From the IMG/VR virus record IMGVR_UViG_3300046385_000120, positions 1 through 26,466 of that record: DNA of 26,466 nucleotides. One strand, given 5' to 3'. The translations under genes were made by a program, and so were the position numbers. Below the pieces are notes generated by a model. The model was not told the origin of the DNA. It searched no databases and was given only the letters and a program-made list of their open reading frames with translations. Position 1 is the stretch's first letter; every line of letters begins with the position of its first letter. The stretch comes from a virus. Shown here piece after piece: positions 19,372-26,309 of this stretch.

Positions 19372-20865
19372 TCAGTTACGAATCAGGTAGTCAAACGCAC
19401 CAAGTGCGGCATTAGCACCAGAACCCATACTAATGATGATCTGCTTGTAGGCAGCATTAGTACAGTCACCTGCGGCAAACACACCCGGAACACTGGTAGC
19501 ACCGTGTCCGTCAACGATCACTTGTCCGAAACGATCTTTCTCAACGTCAAGGAACTCTGTGTTGGGCACTAGACCAATTTGAACAAACACACCTTCCAGG
19601 GCCAGTTGTTTCTCGGTACCAGTAGTACGGTCCACATAGGAGACGCCATTGACCTTATCAGCGCCGGTAATAGCTTTGACCTGAACGTTGGTATGTACTG
19701 TGACATTAGACAAACTACGCAGACGTTTCTGTAGCACAGCATCTGCTTTCATTTCTGGCATGAATTCAAACACAGTTACATGTCCAACAATACCTGCCAG
19801 GTCAATAGCAGCTTCTACACCTGAGTTACCGCCGCCTACCACTGCCACGTGCTTGTTCTTGAACAATGGGCCATCACAGTGCGGGCAGTAGGCAACACCT
19901 TTGTTCTTGAACTCTGCTTCACCAGGAACACCCAAGTTTCTCCAACGAGCACCAGTTGAGATGATCACAGTCTTACTCTTAAGAGTAGCACCTGACTCTA
20001 GTTCAACTTCAATCATGTCATTTCGTGTGATGCTTTTTGCTCGTTGTAAGTTCATTACATCCACAGCATACTCTTTGACATGTTCTTCCAACTGAGCAAC
20101 CAGCTCGGGACCTTCTGTGTATTTTGTACCAATAAGATTTTCAATACCCATTGTGTCCATAACTTGGCCGCCAAAGCGTTCAGCAACGATACCTGTACGG
20201 ATACCTTTACGAGCTGCATACACCGCCGCACTAGCACCTGCTGGTCCGCCACCGATGACTAACACATCGTACTCTTTGCCGTCGATGTCCGATACATCTG
20301 CTTGGCTACCCATCTTGGCCAGTATTTCTTCCAGTGTCATACGACCTGAGCCAAATGCTTCTCCGTTGAGTTCTACATAAGGAACAGCTAAAATATTCTT
20401 AGCAGTTACTTCCGCTTGGAACTCGGCACCGTCGACCATTGAGTGCTTGATGCCAGGGTTCAATACACTCATAATGTTAAGTGCTTGAACAACATCTGGA
20501 CAGTTGTGGCAGCTTAGGCTGATGTAGGTTGTGAAGCTGTAGTCGCCGCGAATGTTCTTGATCTGATCAATAACTTTGTCGTCTACTTTAGGCTTGCGTC
20601 CACTTACCTGTAACAAGGCCATGATCAAGCTGGTGAACTCGTGTCCCATAGGAACACCAGCAAAGGTCACACAATCCCCAATTTGGAAACTAGGTGTACG
20701 CGGTAGTTCAGCAGACTCAACATGAATCTTTGAGGACATGGCTGCTAGCTCATTAACAAGCTCTGTCATCTCGGTATTGCTGCCAGCACTAACTTTAATA
20801 GTGATGTCACCTTCCATCAAGGCAAGGTATTGTTCTAATTGTTGTTTAACTTGTGCGTCTAGCAT
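19372..20865 (-). CDS. ahpF: Alkyl hydroperoxide reductase subunit F
   Basis: A 497-residue flavoprotein that looks complete compared with E. coli AhpF (521). It has the N-terminal double-thioredoxin-fold domain with CHNC at 119-122 ([15 protein letters not shown]), FAD site VIGGGPAG near 204-210, NAD site VVGGGNSG near 342-349, and TrxR-like redox motif CPHC at 327-330 ([10 protein letters not shown]). Using NADH it would reduce the AhpC disulfide through its N-terminal CxxC. The ATG at 20865 lies 2 nt after the stop of a 42-residue membrane gene and uses a GGGGAT ribosome-binding site. Ends TGA TAA. Phage-borne full AhpF is unusual; recent gain from a proteobacterium is likely. Confidence 0.95.
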   Translation of the reverse strand: MLDAQVKQQLEQYLALMEGDITIKVSAGSNTEMTELVNELAAMSSKIHVESAELPRTPSFQIGDCVTFAGVPMGHEFTSLIMALLQVSGRKPKVDDKVIDQIKNIRGDYSFTTYISLSCHNCPDVVQALNIMSVLNPGIKHSMVDGAEFQAEVTAKNILAVPYVELNGEAFGSGRMTLEEILAKMGSQADVSDIDGKEYDVLVIGGGPAGASAAVYAARKGIRTGIVAERFGGQVMDTMGIENLIGTKYTEGPELVAQLEEHVKEYAVDVMNLQRAKSITRNDMIEVELESGATLKSKTVIISTGARWRNLGVPGEAEFKNKGVAYCPHCDGPLFKNKHVAVVGGGNSGVEAAIDLAGIVGHVTVFEFMPEMKADAVLQKRLRSLSNVTVHTNVQVKAITGADKVNGVSYVDRTTGTEKQLALEGVFVQIGLVPNTEFLDVEKDRFGQVIVDGHGATSVPGVFAAGDCTNAAYKQIIISMGSGANAALGAFDYLIRN

Positions 20866-20867
20866 TT

Positions 20868-20996
20868 TTATCCCCAAAAAATCTTATACAGAATTACGCA
20901 TTGAAGCGTGATGATAATGACCGGCGCAATACTTCTCAGTAGTTCGAGCCTATAATGATACTTCTTGATTTTCTTTTCAAAGTCATTGCCGGTCAT
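20868..20996 (-). CDS. 42-aa single-TM protein between ahpC and ahpF
   Basis: MTGNDFEKKIKKYHYRLELL then a membrane helix (IAPVIIITLQCVILYKIF). GGAG lies 5 nt before the ATG. The stop is 2 nt from the ahpF ATG, and the ahpC stop is 9 nt upstream, so it is firmly within the ahpCF operon. No such gene is normally found between bacterial ahpC and ahpF; function unknown. Confidence 0.68.
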   Translation of the reverse strand: MTGNDFEKKIKKYHYRLELLRSIAPVIIITLQCVILYKIFWG

Positions 20997-21005
20997 ATTG
21001 TCTCC

Positions 21006-21569
21006 TTAGATCTTACCTACAAGATCAATGCTAGGTGCTAGAGTCTTGGCACCTTCTTTCCACTTGGCAGGGCAAACTTGTCCTGGGTTAGCGGCAGTGT
21101 ATTGTGCTGCCTTCAACTTACGAAGCGTTTCAGCCACGTCACGAGCAATTTCGTTTGAGTGTACTTCTGCTGTCTTGACAACGCCTTCTGGGTTGATGAT
21201 GAATGTGCCGCGTAGTGCCAGACCTTCAGCATCAATGTGAACACCGAACCCGCGTGTCAAGGTATGAGTTGGGTCGCCTACCAATGGGAAACGTGCCTTG
21301 CCTACTGCTGGACTTGTTTCGTGCCAGACTTTGTGGCTGAAATGTGTGTCTGTCGTAACAATATAGACTTCTGCGCCCATCTTTTCAAATTCGGCGTAGT
21401 TGTCTGCGGCGTCTTCAATTTCAGTTGGGCAGTTGAATGTAAATGCAGCTGGCATAAAGATGAATACGTTCCACTTGCCTTTTACACTTTCGTCGGTGAC
21501 TTCAACAAACTTACCATTGTGGTAGGCCTGTGTCTTAAAGACGGGGATGGATTGATTGATAATTGACAT
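21006..21569 (-). CDS. ahpC: Peroxiredoxin AhpC
   Basis: A 187-residue typical 2-Cys peroxiredoxin (Prx1/AhpC). Active-site motif PAAFTFNC with P40, T44 and peroxidatic C47; conserved R120 (ALRGTF); resolving C166 in GQVCPAKWK; ends DLVGKI as in proteobacterial AhpC. It reduces H2O2, organic peroxides and peroxynitrite and is re-reduced by AhpF. Unusual is MPAAFTFNCPTE where bacteria have YPADFTFVCPTE. AAGGAG precedes the ATG. First gene of an operon from promoter P15. Confidence 0.95.
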   Translation of the reverse strand: MSIINQSIPVFKTQAYHNGKFVEVTDESVKGKWNVFIFMPAAFTFNCPTEIEDAADNYAEFEKMGAEVYIVTTDTHFSHKVWHETSPAVGKARFPLVGDPTHTLTRGFGVHIDAEGLALRGTFIINPEGVVKTAEVHSNEIARDVAETLRKLKAAQYTAANPGQVCPAKWKEGAKTLAPSIDLVGKI

Positions 21570-21648
21570 GCTTATTTCTCCTTGTTAAGCGAGTTGTTTT
21601 CCAATCTCTCATTGAGCACTGGAATTCAGTGTTTATACTGATAGTTCA

Positions 21649-21677
21649 AGTATAACAGTATATATCTTAGAAATCAA
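21649..21677 (-). promoter_or_regulatory. Sigma-70 promoter (P15) for ahpC
   Basis: TTGATT, 17 nt, TATACT on the minus strand; weaker than the others. I saw no convincing OxyR site. Confidence 0.7.
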
Positions 21678-21744
21678 CTATTATTTGGTGATTTCCCATT
21701 GTATTTTTTAATGGACCCAATAGGTCTACGAATGTATATCAAAC

Positions 21745-21770
21745 GAAGAAAAGCCTGCTATTAGGCAGGC
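21745..21770 (-). terminator. Rho-independent terminator ending the right-hand tRNA block
   Basis: Minus strand GCCTGC-CTAATA-GCAGGC followed by TTTTCTT, downstream of the initiator-like tRNA. Confidence 0.82.
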
Positions 21771-21867
21771 ACTGGATTAAATCATGTTGGAAATTTGTAA
21801 CAGTTAGATCAAGCTGCATAGCAGTTGAGTACCGTCATGTGTTGACTTAACAACTTGGTAGCATTAT

Positions 21868-21946
21868 TGGTTGCGGGAGCAGGATTCGCACCTGCGATCT
21901 CCAGCTTATGAGACTGGCGGGGACGACTAGACTCCCCTACCCCGCG
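21868..21946 (-). tRNA. tRNA-Met(CAT) with initiator-type C1-A72
   Basis: Starts CGCGGGG and ends CCCGCA-ACCA, giving the unpaired C1-A72 that marks initiator tRNA. The anticodon loop CTCATAA is on CCAGT/GCTGG, lacking the three G-C pairs of E. coli initiator. T-loop TGCGAAT. Confidence 0.85.
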
Positions 21947-21949
21947 GTA

Positions 21950-22076
21950 ACTTTATAGGAACACACTTGATATTAGTTCGATGCTGGCACAAAGAACCTT
22001 TCGCCACTGCCAGGTGGTCGAAGAGATCGCCTGCTCTAATTGCAGGATCTGCCCGTCAAATATATTCTTATAAAGT
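21950..22076 (-). ncRNA. Terminal-helix RNA element, copy with wobble pairs
   Basis: Closing stem ACTTTATAAGAATATA/TGTGTTCCTATAAAGT (minus strand). The core helix GAATATA/TGTGTTC keeps pairing through G-U wobbles where other copies have GAAACACA. The interior holds the hairpin CCTGC-AATTAGA-GCAGG. It lies 3 nt 5' of the initiator-like tRNA. Sequence 22077-22286 upstream shows no gene and no tRNA I can support. Confidence 0.58.
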
Positions 22077-22286
22077 GTCCGTCTACTTGTCACCACAACA
22101 AGCCCCGAACTGAGCGGCCTACTCTGTCTACGTATTTTTATCTTCTGGAGATAGGTTAGCGTTCCTCACCTACGATTGTTTCCGTACCCCAAAACGAGGT
22201 CGTGTAGTCAAGTTCGTATGTACTAAGTTGAGGATATGGAGCTCAACCATCACCCACTTTATTAACGTAAAAGTGTAACCGGGGTT

Positions 22287-22362
22287 TGGTGGAGGATAAC
22301 GGATTCGAACCGTTTGCTCCTGGTTGCAAACCAGGTGTGTTAGCCAAGTATACCAATCCCCC
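22287..22362 (-). tRNA. tRNA-Ala(TGC)
   Basis: Acceptor GGGGGAT/ATCCTCC with one wobble, anticodon loop TTTGCAA on CCTGG/CCAGG, encoded ACCA. Confidence 0.92.
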
Positions 22363-22552
22363 AAATTTGTCCAACTGTGACCTTACATCCTCTCCGTTGG
22401 CGATTGGATAGCCGACATTCTTAAAGTCATCTCGGAACTGACTGTCAACAACTTGTCCTATTATACGCCGTTGACAAGGCGAGGCTTCTACAGTAGGCAT
22501 CTAATGCTCGGCTTGCGCGGAAATCATTAAATGTTTTGTCTTACTGCGTATA

Positions 22553-22631
22553 TGGTCTCGGGTGAGGGATTTGAACTCTCATTATTCCTCGTCCCAAACG
22601 AGGTGCCATGACCAGATTAGGCGAACCCGAG
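22553..22631 (-). tRNA. tRNA-Pro(TGG), copy 4
   Basis: Acceptor CTCGGGT/ACCCGAG, anticodon loop TTTGGGA on CCTCG/CGAGG, encoded ACCA. Its first 15 bases are also the end of the HNH gene upstream. Confidence 0.9.
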
Positions 22632-23063
22632 TCTAACTCTTACATACTCGTCTATTGTAGGTTGTACCTCGCCAACATAACGACTATGCACATAACTATG
22701 ATGCGTAGGACAAAGCGGAACTAAATTGTTAGGATCATTATTTTCATGATTGTGATCATAATGATGAACTGCTACAATCTTATCCTCACCACATACTACA
22801 CACTTCTTTTCGTGATGTAAGAAACAAATGGATTGATAGTTTTCACCTTTCCAATTACCGTTGTCTTCACCACTTCTAAAATGTTTGTTTGCACAACTTC
22901 GACTACAAGTACCTTTTGATCCTTTATAGTTTTTTATTGGCTTACTACAAACTGCACACCCGACTACATTAATAGGATTCAAAAAACATGATGTTTCATG
23001 CTTCTTTATATTGCCTACAGTAGTTTCTTTAGCACAATGTACGCAACCTATCTTACGATTCAT
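22617..23063 (-). CDS. HNH endonuclease in the tRNA array
   Basis: A 148-residue protein with zinc-binding Cys pairs (CVHC, CAVC, CSRSC, CVVC) and an HNH core VAVHHYDHNHENNDPNNLVPLCPTHH. The N-terminus (MNRKIGCVHCAKETTVGNIK) resembles a C2HC finger. The stop lies in tRNA-Pro (15-nt overlap). The ribosome-binding site is weak. Probably a homing endonuclease that targets a tRNA locus. Confidence 0.85.
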   Translation of the reverse strand: MNRKIGCVHCAKETTVGNIKKHETSCFLNPINVVGCAVCSKPIKNYKGSKGTCSRSCANKHFRSGEDNGNWKGENYQSICFLHHEKKCVVCGEDKIVAVHHYDHNHENNDPNNLVPLCPTHHSYVHSRYVGEVQPTIDEYVRVRLGFA

Positions 23064-23175
23064 TGCTAGTAGCCCAGGTTTTGTTACTCTGTTTTCATAC
23101 AGCTATTTAGCATAGCGATACAAAAACGAGCTGATTTCAAATGACCTGCGCTATGTGCCGCACTCCGAATAAAAC

Positions 23176-23249
23176 TGGTTGCGTAGCCTCGGAATCGAAC
23201 CGGCCCTCTGGGTTATGAGCCCAACGTGCTACCATCACACTCGCCCGCA
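23176..23249 (-). tRNA. tRNA-Met(CAT) with initiator-type GGG/CCC anticodon stem
   Basis: Anticodon arm TGGG-CTCATAA-CCCA carries the three G-C pairs of initiator tRNA. The acceptor TGCGGGC/CTACGCA has mismatches and T1-A72; encoded ACCA. Confidence 0.78.
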
Positions 23250-23256
23250 ACAAACT

Positions 23257-23330
23257 TGGTGCCCCCAGAGAGAATCGAACTCCCGTCCTCGGATTACAAA
23301 ACCGATGTTCTACCATTTAACTACAGGGGC
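23257..23330 (-). tRNA. tRNA-Thr(TGT), copy 1
   Basis: Acceptor GCCCCTG/TGGGGGC with wobbles, anticodon loop TTTGTAA, encoded ACCA. Differs by one base from the gene at 25837-25910. Confidence 0.9.
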
Positions 23331-23338
23331 AAAAACTT

Positions 23339-23572
23339 TTATCTTTGCATCAACTTTAGGTTGAGTACAAAATTTTCTACTGTCAACTTAACCACAGTGG
23401 CCAGCAGGATCATGTCTCTGCTGTCTGGATCAGTACCAAGGTAACTATCCAACACACCACCTGCTATCAGCAGATACGCATCATGCTCATTGATACTTAG
23501 CATACCCCAATCAATGGGATCACTTGATTCAATTTGCTGTGCAAGTTCAACTAATTGTTCTGTTAAGTTCAT
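23339..23572 (-). CDS. Conserved phage protein, 77 aa
   Basis: Starts MNLTEQLVELAQQIESSDPI; ends LNLKLMQR with a TAA stop. The pattern DWGMLSINEHDAYLLIAGGV then MILLATVVKLTVENFVLNL is one I recognise from short uncharacterised myovirus proteins. Acidic and helical. Lies between tRNA-Val and tRNA-Thr; no clear ribosome-binding site. Confidence 0.7.
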   Translation of the reverse strand: MNLTEQLVELAQQIESSDPIDWGMLSINEHDAYLLIAGGVLDSYLGTDPDSRDMILLATVVKLTVENFVLNLKLMQR

Positions 23573-23578
23573 ATATTT

Positions 23579-23654
23579 TGGTGGGTCCTACCAGGTTCGA
23601 ACTGATGACATTCACGGTGTAAGCGTGACGCTCTACCAACTGAGCTAAAGACCC
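23579..23654 (-). tRNA. tRNA-Val(TAC)
   Basis: Acceptor GGGTCTT/AGGACCC with one wobble, anticodon loop CTTACAC on TCACG/CGTGA, encoded ACCA. Confidence 0.92.
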
Positions 23655-23665
23655 GTTATTCTTAC

Positions 23666-23848
23666 TTAGCCACCTTGTTCTGAGTCTTTAACATCAGTAT
23701 CAGGTGATTCATATTCATTTTCAGACGGCACATACACATAAGGAACCCGCGGTGGCTTTTTACCAAAGATTGCTTCGTGATTATTGCCAAACTCTTCTGG
23801 AGTAACACTAAATGGACGAGGTGTATCGCCCTTGCCACCATGACTCAT
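23666..23848 (-). CDS. Conserved phage protein, 60 aa
   Basis: MSHGGKGDTPRPFSVTPEEF, then NNHEAIFGKKPPRVPYVYVP and an acidic tail. The GKGDxPRP...F...AIFG layout is common in short phage proteins of unknown role. GGAG lies 7 nt before the ATG. Ends TAA. Confidence 0.72.
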   Translation of the reverse strand: MSHGGKGDTPRPFSVTPEEFGNNHEAIFGKKPPRVPYVYVPSENEYESPDTDVKDSEQGG

Positions 23849-23867
23849 CTTTTGCTCCTATTGTAGA

Positions 23868-23941
23868 TGGAGCGGGTAGGGAGAATCGAACTCCACTCAG
23901 CGCAGCTTGGAAGGCTGGCGTCTCACCTCGAGCTTACCCGC
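23868..23941 (-). tRNA. tRNA-Gly(TCC)
   Basis: Acceptor GCGGGTA/TACCCGC, anticodon loop CTTCCAA on CAGC/GCTG, discriminator T, encoded CCA. Confidence 0.91.
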
Positions 23942-23950
23942 ATATAATTT

Positions 23951-24026
23951 AAAACACACTGATGTCCTACAGCTTTAGTAGGCCTCTCACTGTTGCCAAT
24001 GACGCAGTCACACGTCAATGTGTTTT
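23951..24026 (-). ncRNA. Terminal-helix RNA element
   Basis: Closing stem AAAACACA/TGTGTTTT with core CACATT ... AGTG. The interior (about 60 nt) contains CCTAC-TAAAGCT-GTAGG. It lies 9 nt 5' of tRNA-Gly and 7 nt after the gene upstream. Confidence 0.55.
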
Positions 24027-24033
24027 GTTGTTC

Positions 24034-24231
24034 TTACTTATTACCTTGTGCAATCAATTGATTAACCATGTTAAGATCAAATTGCAAATTTGCAATTTTC
24101 TCTTTCAAGTCTTGATATTCTTTGCTATGCACGTCGCCGCCACCTACTGCCAATGACAGATACATGTTTGCGGCTTCGTTGTGTGCCTTTTTAATTTCTT
24201 GCTCTAAAAGAGCTTTACGATCTCGTAACAT
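24034..24231 (-). CDS. Coiled-coil protein, 65 aa
   Basis: Starts MLRDRKALLEQEIKKAHNEA with AAGGAG 6 nt upstream; the ATG at 24231 is clearly better than the earlier start. Long charged helices (KEYQDLKEKIANLQFDLNMV) suggest a coiled coil with a glycine hinge (AVGGGD). Function unknown. Ends TAA. Confidence 0.75.
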   Translation of the reverse strand: MLRDRKALLEQEIKKAHNEAANMYLSLAVGGGDVHSKEYQDLKEKIANLQFDLNMVNQLIAQGNK

Positions 24232-24247
24232 ACCAACTCCTTTAAAA

Positions 24248-24341
24248 CTATTCTGAAACACACTACCACGGCGTTATACTGCTGTATCGCAAACAATACT
24301 ACCATGTCTACCCATTGTGCATGTAATGTGCTTTAGAATAG
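24248..24341 (-). ncRNA. Terminal-helix RNA element
   Basis: Closing stem ATTCTAAAGCACATTAC/GTAGTGTGTTTCAGAAT (minus strand, one mismatch, one wobble). Core GCACATT ... AGTGTGT. It marks the 3' boundary of the large RNA locus upstream. Confidence 0.58.
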
Positions 24342-24676
24342 TGGAGGACTGAGAATACATCCTTACCGAACAACACCTCGGACATTATTGTAAGCCTTGC
24401 GAGCCTACTTTCTTCCGACTTCCACTAAGCACCATTACTGGCTATCCTAGTCTGTTGTCAACATCGCCGTTTTTAATGACAGGCAGTAGTCATGTCGCCG
24501 TATGCTATTCTACGCTTTCTATCCCGTTGACCTTGCGAGCCATTCAAGTGCGCTAACACCTTACGAAACTTCTTGCATAAACCAATATCACCTTGCGAGC
24601 TTTACTGGACTTGATTACCTTGCGGCTCAAGTATTAGATGCTTTTCACATACGACCGAGTCAGTCTTTGCTTTTAT

Positions 24677-24746
24677 GTTAGATAGTGATTTTGAAGTCAC
24701 AGCCTATTCCTTAACAGGGAATTGCTCTACGATGAGCTATATCAAC
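24677..24746 (-). tRNA. tRNA-Asn(GTT)-like domain inside the large RNA
   Basis: D-arm GCTC/GAGC, perfect anticodon arm ATTCC-CTGTTAA-GGAAT, T-loop TTCAAAA with one extra base, acceptor GTTGATA/TATC-T-AAC with one bulged base, no CCA. Too irregular for a normal tRNA gene and held inside an outer stem. Confidence 0.5.
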
Positions 24747-25231
24747 CTACTGCGATGTGCTGACTCAGTTGCTGCATAAAGTTTTGCTCTACACAATACA
24801 ACACACCACGTACCTTTTGCCTCGCGAGCTACTCAGTCACGTTTCGCGATCAATGTCTACGTTTCACAACGTAGCCACCAACCACTAACATTGCATACGA
24901 GCCCTTAGGAGCGACCCTTCGGACAAATACGCTACCCTTTCTTGTACCAACTAACTGATTGGTTTTGCAGTGAAGGACAGCACCACCTGTTTCCTTTCCA
25001 TATGCTTGCGTTACCTTGCGGCGCTTGAGCACACGTTCTTTCCACTACTATCAGCTTTGCTGTTATCTCCGCCGGTCTTATGGACGAAGCGTACCTCACG
25101 GTACCAAGCAGGCTTGTCTAAATGAACTATTGCTAGCGGAGTTATGTAGGCATACCTCCTTTGGCTGTGTCACCACAGTTATTCTTCGTAAACTAGCAAG
25201 CTAGTCTACAGGATGTTAAACCACCCTTAAA

Positions 25232-25347
25232 TTCTTATACAACTGCACACTATACAGGAATCGAACCTGCCTCACACTGCCATCGGCAATGCTGAATACC
25301 ACATATCATCAGCGTGTACGTCGCTTTGATGTGCATGTGTATAAGAA
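25232..25347 (-). ncRNA. Terminal-helix element carrying a tRNA-like insert
   Basis: Outer stem TTCTTATAC/GTATAAGAA, then TGCACAT/ATAGTGTGCA, the same CACAT ... AGTGTG core. The insert has a D-arm GCTGA/TCAGC with GTGGT in the loop, anticodon arm CATTG-CCGATGG-CAGTG (C33, GAT) and T-arm GCAGG-TTCGATT-CCTGT, but no CCA. The inner acceptor GTACAC/GTGTGC competes with the outer helix, so two folds are possible. It lies near the 5' end of the large RNA locus. Confidence 0.58.
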
Positions 25348-25495
25348 CTTCTTATACTGTAAATTTTTAAAGAACGTTGACTAACAGTCCTATGCTCGTG
25401 GATTATAGTCGTTACCACGTACTTTCAAGGATAGCAGAAGTGTTTTCTTTACAGCGAACAACTTTTCTGTTTTGTTAATTTCTTAACATGTATCT

Positions 25496-25524
25496 ATTGT
25501 AGCAAACTTTTTAAGGTTTGTCAA
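25496..25524 (-). promoter_or_regulatory. Sigma-70 promoter (P16) for the large RNA
   Basis: TTGACA, 17 nt, TACAAT, followed by AGATACATG on the minus strand. Confidence 0.87.
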
Positions 25525-25534
25525 CAACTTTTTT

Positions 25535-25631
25535 AAAATTTATTGAAATGTTTTACTGCATGCTAGGGCCACTATCACTTACCGCGGAGTTGTGCGCCGG
25601 TCTGCTCCTTTAAAACACTTCAATAAAATTT
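25535..25631 (-). ncRNA. Long-stem element just upstream of P16
   Basis: Nearly perfect 20-bp inverted repeat (TTTATTGAARTGTTTTA-like arms, one wobble, one indel) enclosing about 55 nt. It lacks the CACAUU/AGUGUG core. It could be a processing stem or the end of the upstream transcript. Confidence 0.45.
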
Positions 25632-25634
25632 AAC

Positions 25635-25690
25635 TGGTGTAGCCATTGAGATTCGAACTCAACTAGTCTTGTCATTTTACAATGGGTAAC
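25635..25690 (-). pseudogene. D-armless, CCA-tailed short tRNA
   Basis: Minus strand: acceptor GTTACCCA/TGGCTAC with a bulge and one mismatch, a 4-bp hairpin TTGT-AAAATG-ACAA in place of D and anticodon arms, a perfect T-arm TTGAG-TTCGAAT-CTCAA, and ACCA. About 56 nt. Sequence 25691-25836 upstream holds only a CCGTATG/CATACGG hairpin. Confidence 0.5.
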
Positions 25691-25836
25691 GTTACTTCCC
25701 ACCGCCGTATGCCCCTTGGATAATTACTTCCTACTCACATACGGGCACAGATTTGTCCCTAGACTAACCACATAAACTAATCAAGAGCTTGTAGACTAAA
25801 CTACAATTTACCGGTTTCTAGACGAACTCTTAAACT

Positions 25837-25910
25837 TGGTGCCCCTAGAGAGAATCGAACTCCCGTCCTCGGATTACAAAACCGATGTTCTACCATTTAA
25901 CTACAGGGGC
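25837..25910 (-). tRNA. tRNA-Thr(TGT), copy 2
   Basis: Identical to the gene at 23257-23330 except one acceptor base (which converts a wobble pair). Anticodon loop TTTGTAA, encoded ACCA. Confidence 0.9.
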
Positions 25911-25916
25911 ATAATT

Positions 25917-26309
25917 TCATTTACGATAACTTCTTCCGTTACCTTTGTTCTTTGACTTATATGTATCAGTTTGACTATGACAATTTGGACATATAAGTCT
26001 TAAATTCTCTACTGCATTGTTTTGGTGGCGACCATCAATGTGATCACACTCCAATGCTAATACTTTTCCGTTGTGTTCACTAATTCCGCAAACAGCACAT
26101 TTATATCCGTGTACCCCAGCAAGATGGCGTTTTGCCCATCTTGGAATCTGTGTACCCCAATCTTTGCCTTCTTCTAACCAGGCTCTTATCTTTTCATTGC
26201 TTTGGTAAACAGCTTGGCACTTATTATCACAATATTTGTTTGCATAACTGTAGCCTTTGAATGCATGTTCCTTGCCACAGTGTAAACAGTTAAAATTTTT
26301 CTTATCCAT
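25917..26309 (-). CDS. HNH endonuclease in the tRNA array
   Basis: A 130-residue protein. N-terminal zinc finger (CLHCGKE...YCDNKC), then the HNH core CAVCGISEHNGKVLALECDH followed by IDGRHQNNAVENLRLICPNCHSQ: the two Cys pairs bind zinc and H-N-H is complete. AAGGA lies about 12 nt before the ATG. UGA stop 6 nt before tRNA-Thr. Presumed homing endonuclease. Confidence 0.87.
   Translation of the reverse strand: MDKKNFNCLHCGKEHAFKGYSYANKYCDNKCQAVYQSNEKIRAWLEEGKDWGTQIPRWAKRHLAGVHGYKCAVCGISEHNGKVLALECDHIDGRHQNNAVENLRLICPNCHSQTDTYKSKNKGNGRSYRK

Larger units (their letters stand above)
24342..25495 (-). ncRNA. Large structured RNA locus, GOLLD-like candidate
   Basis: About 1.15 kb with no supportable gene, starting at promoter P16. 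It is full of dyads: GTACC/GGTAC, CTACG/CGTAG, ACTAG/CTAGT, CGTGG/CCACG. Six copies of a GCAA-loop motif (C-GCAA-GG, minus strand) lie at about 24395, 24530, 24590, 24618, 24823 and 25013. A stem GAGTCAG/CTGACTC (24657-24664 and 24760-24767) encloses a tRNA-Asn-like domain. GOLLD RNAs, as I recall, are phage- and prophage-borne, lie beside tRNAs and sometimes contain a tRNA inside; identity here is unproven. Confidence 0.5.

Noticed and set aside
21600-21680. OxyR site before ahpC
   Set aside because: Only partial ATAG-like pieces; spacing does not fit the four-part OxyR pattern.
22243-22500. 85-residue minus-strand ORF
   Set aside because: Crosses tRNA-Ala; no ribosome-binding site. The non-tRNA half is left unassigned.
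24850-25032. Sixty-residue minus-strand ORF
   Set aside because: GTG start, no ribosome-binding site, and it lies within the strongly structured RNA locus with hairpins running through it.
24342-25495. tmRNA
   Set aside because: Too long, no tag reading frame ending in ALAA-like residues, and the tRNA-like part is Asn-type without CCA.
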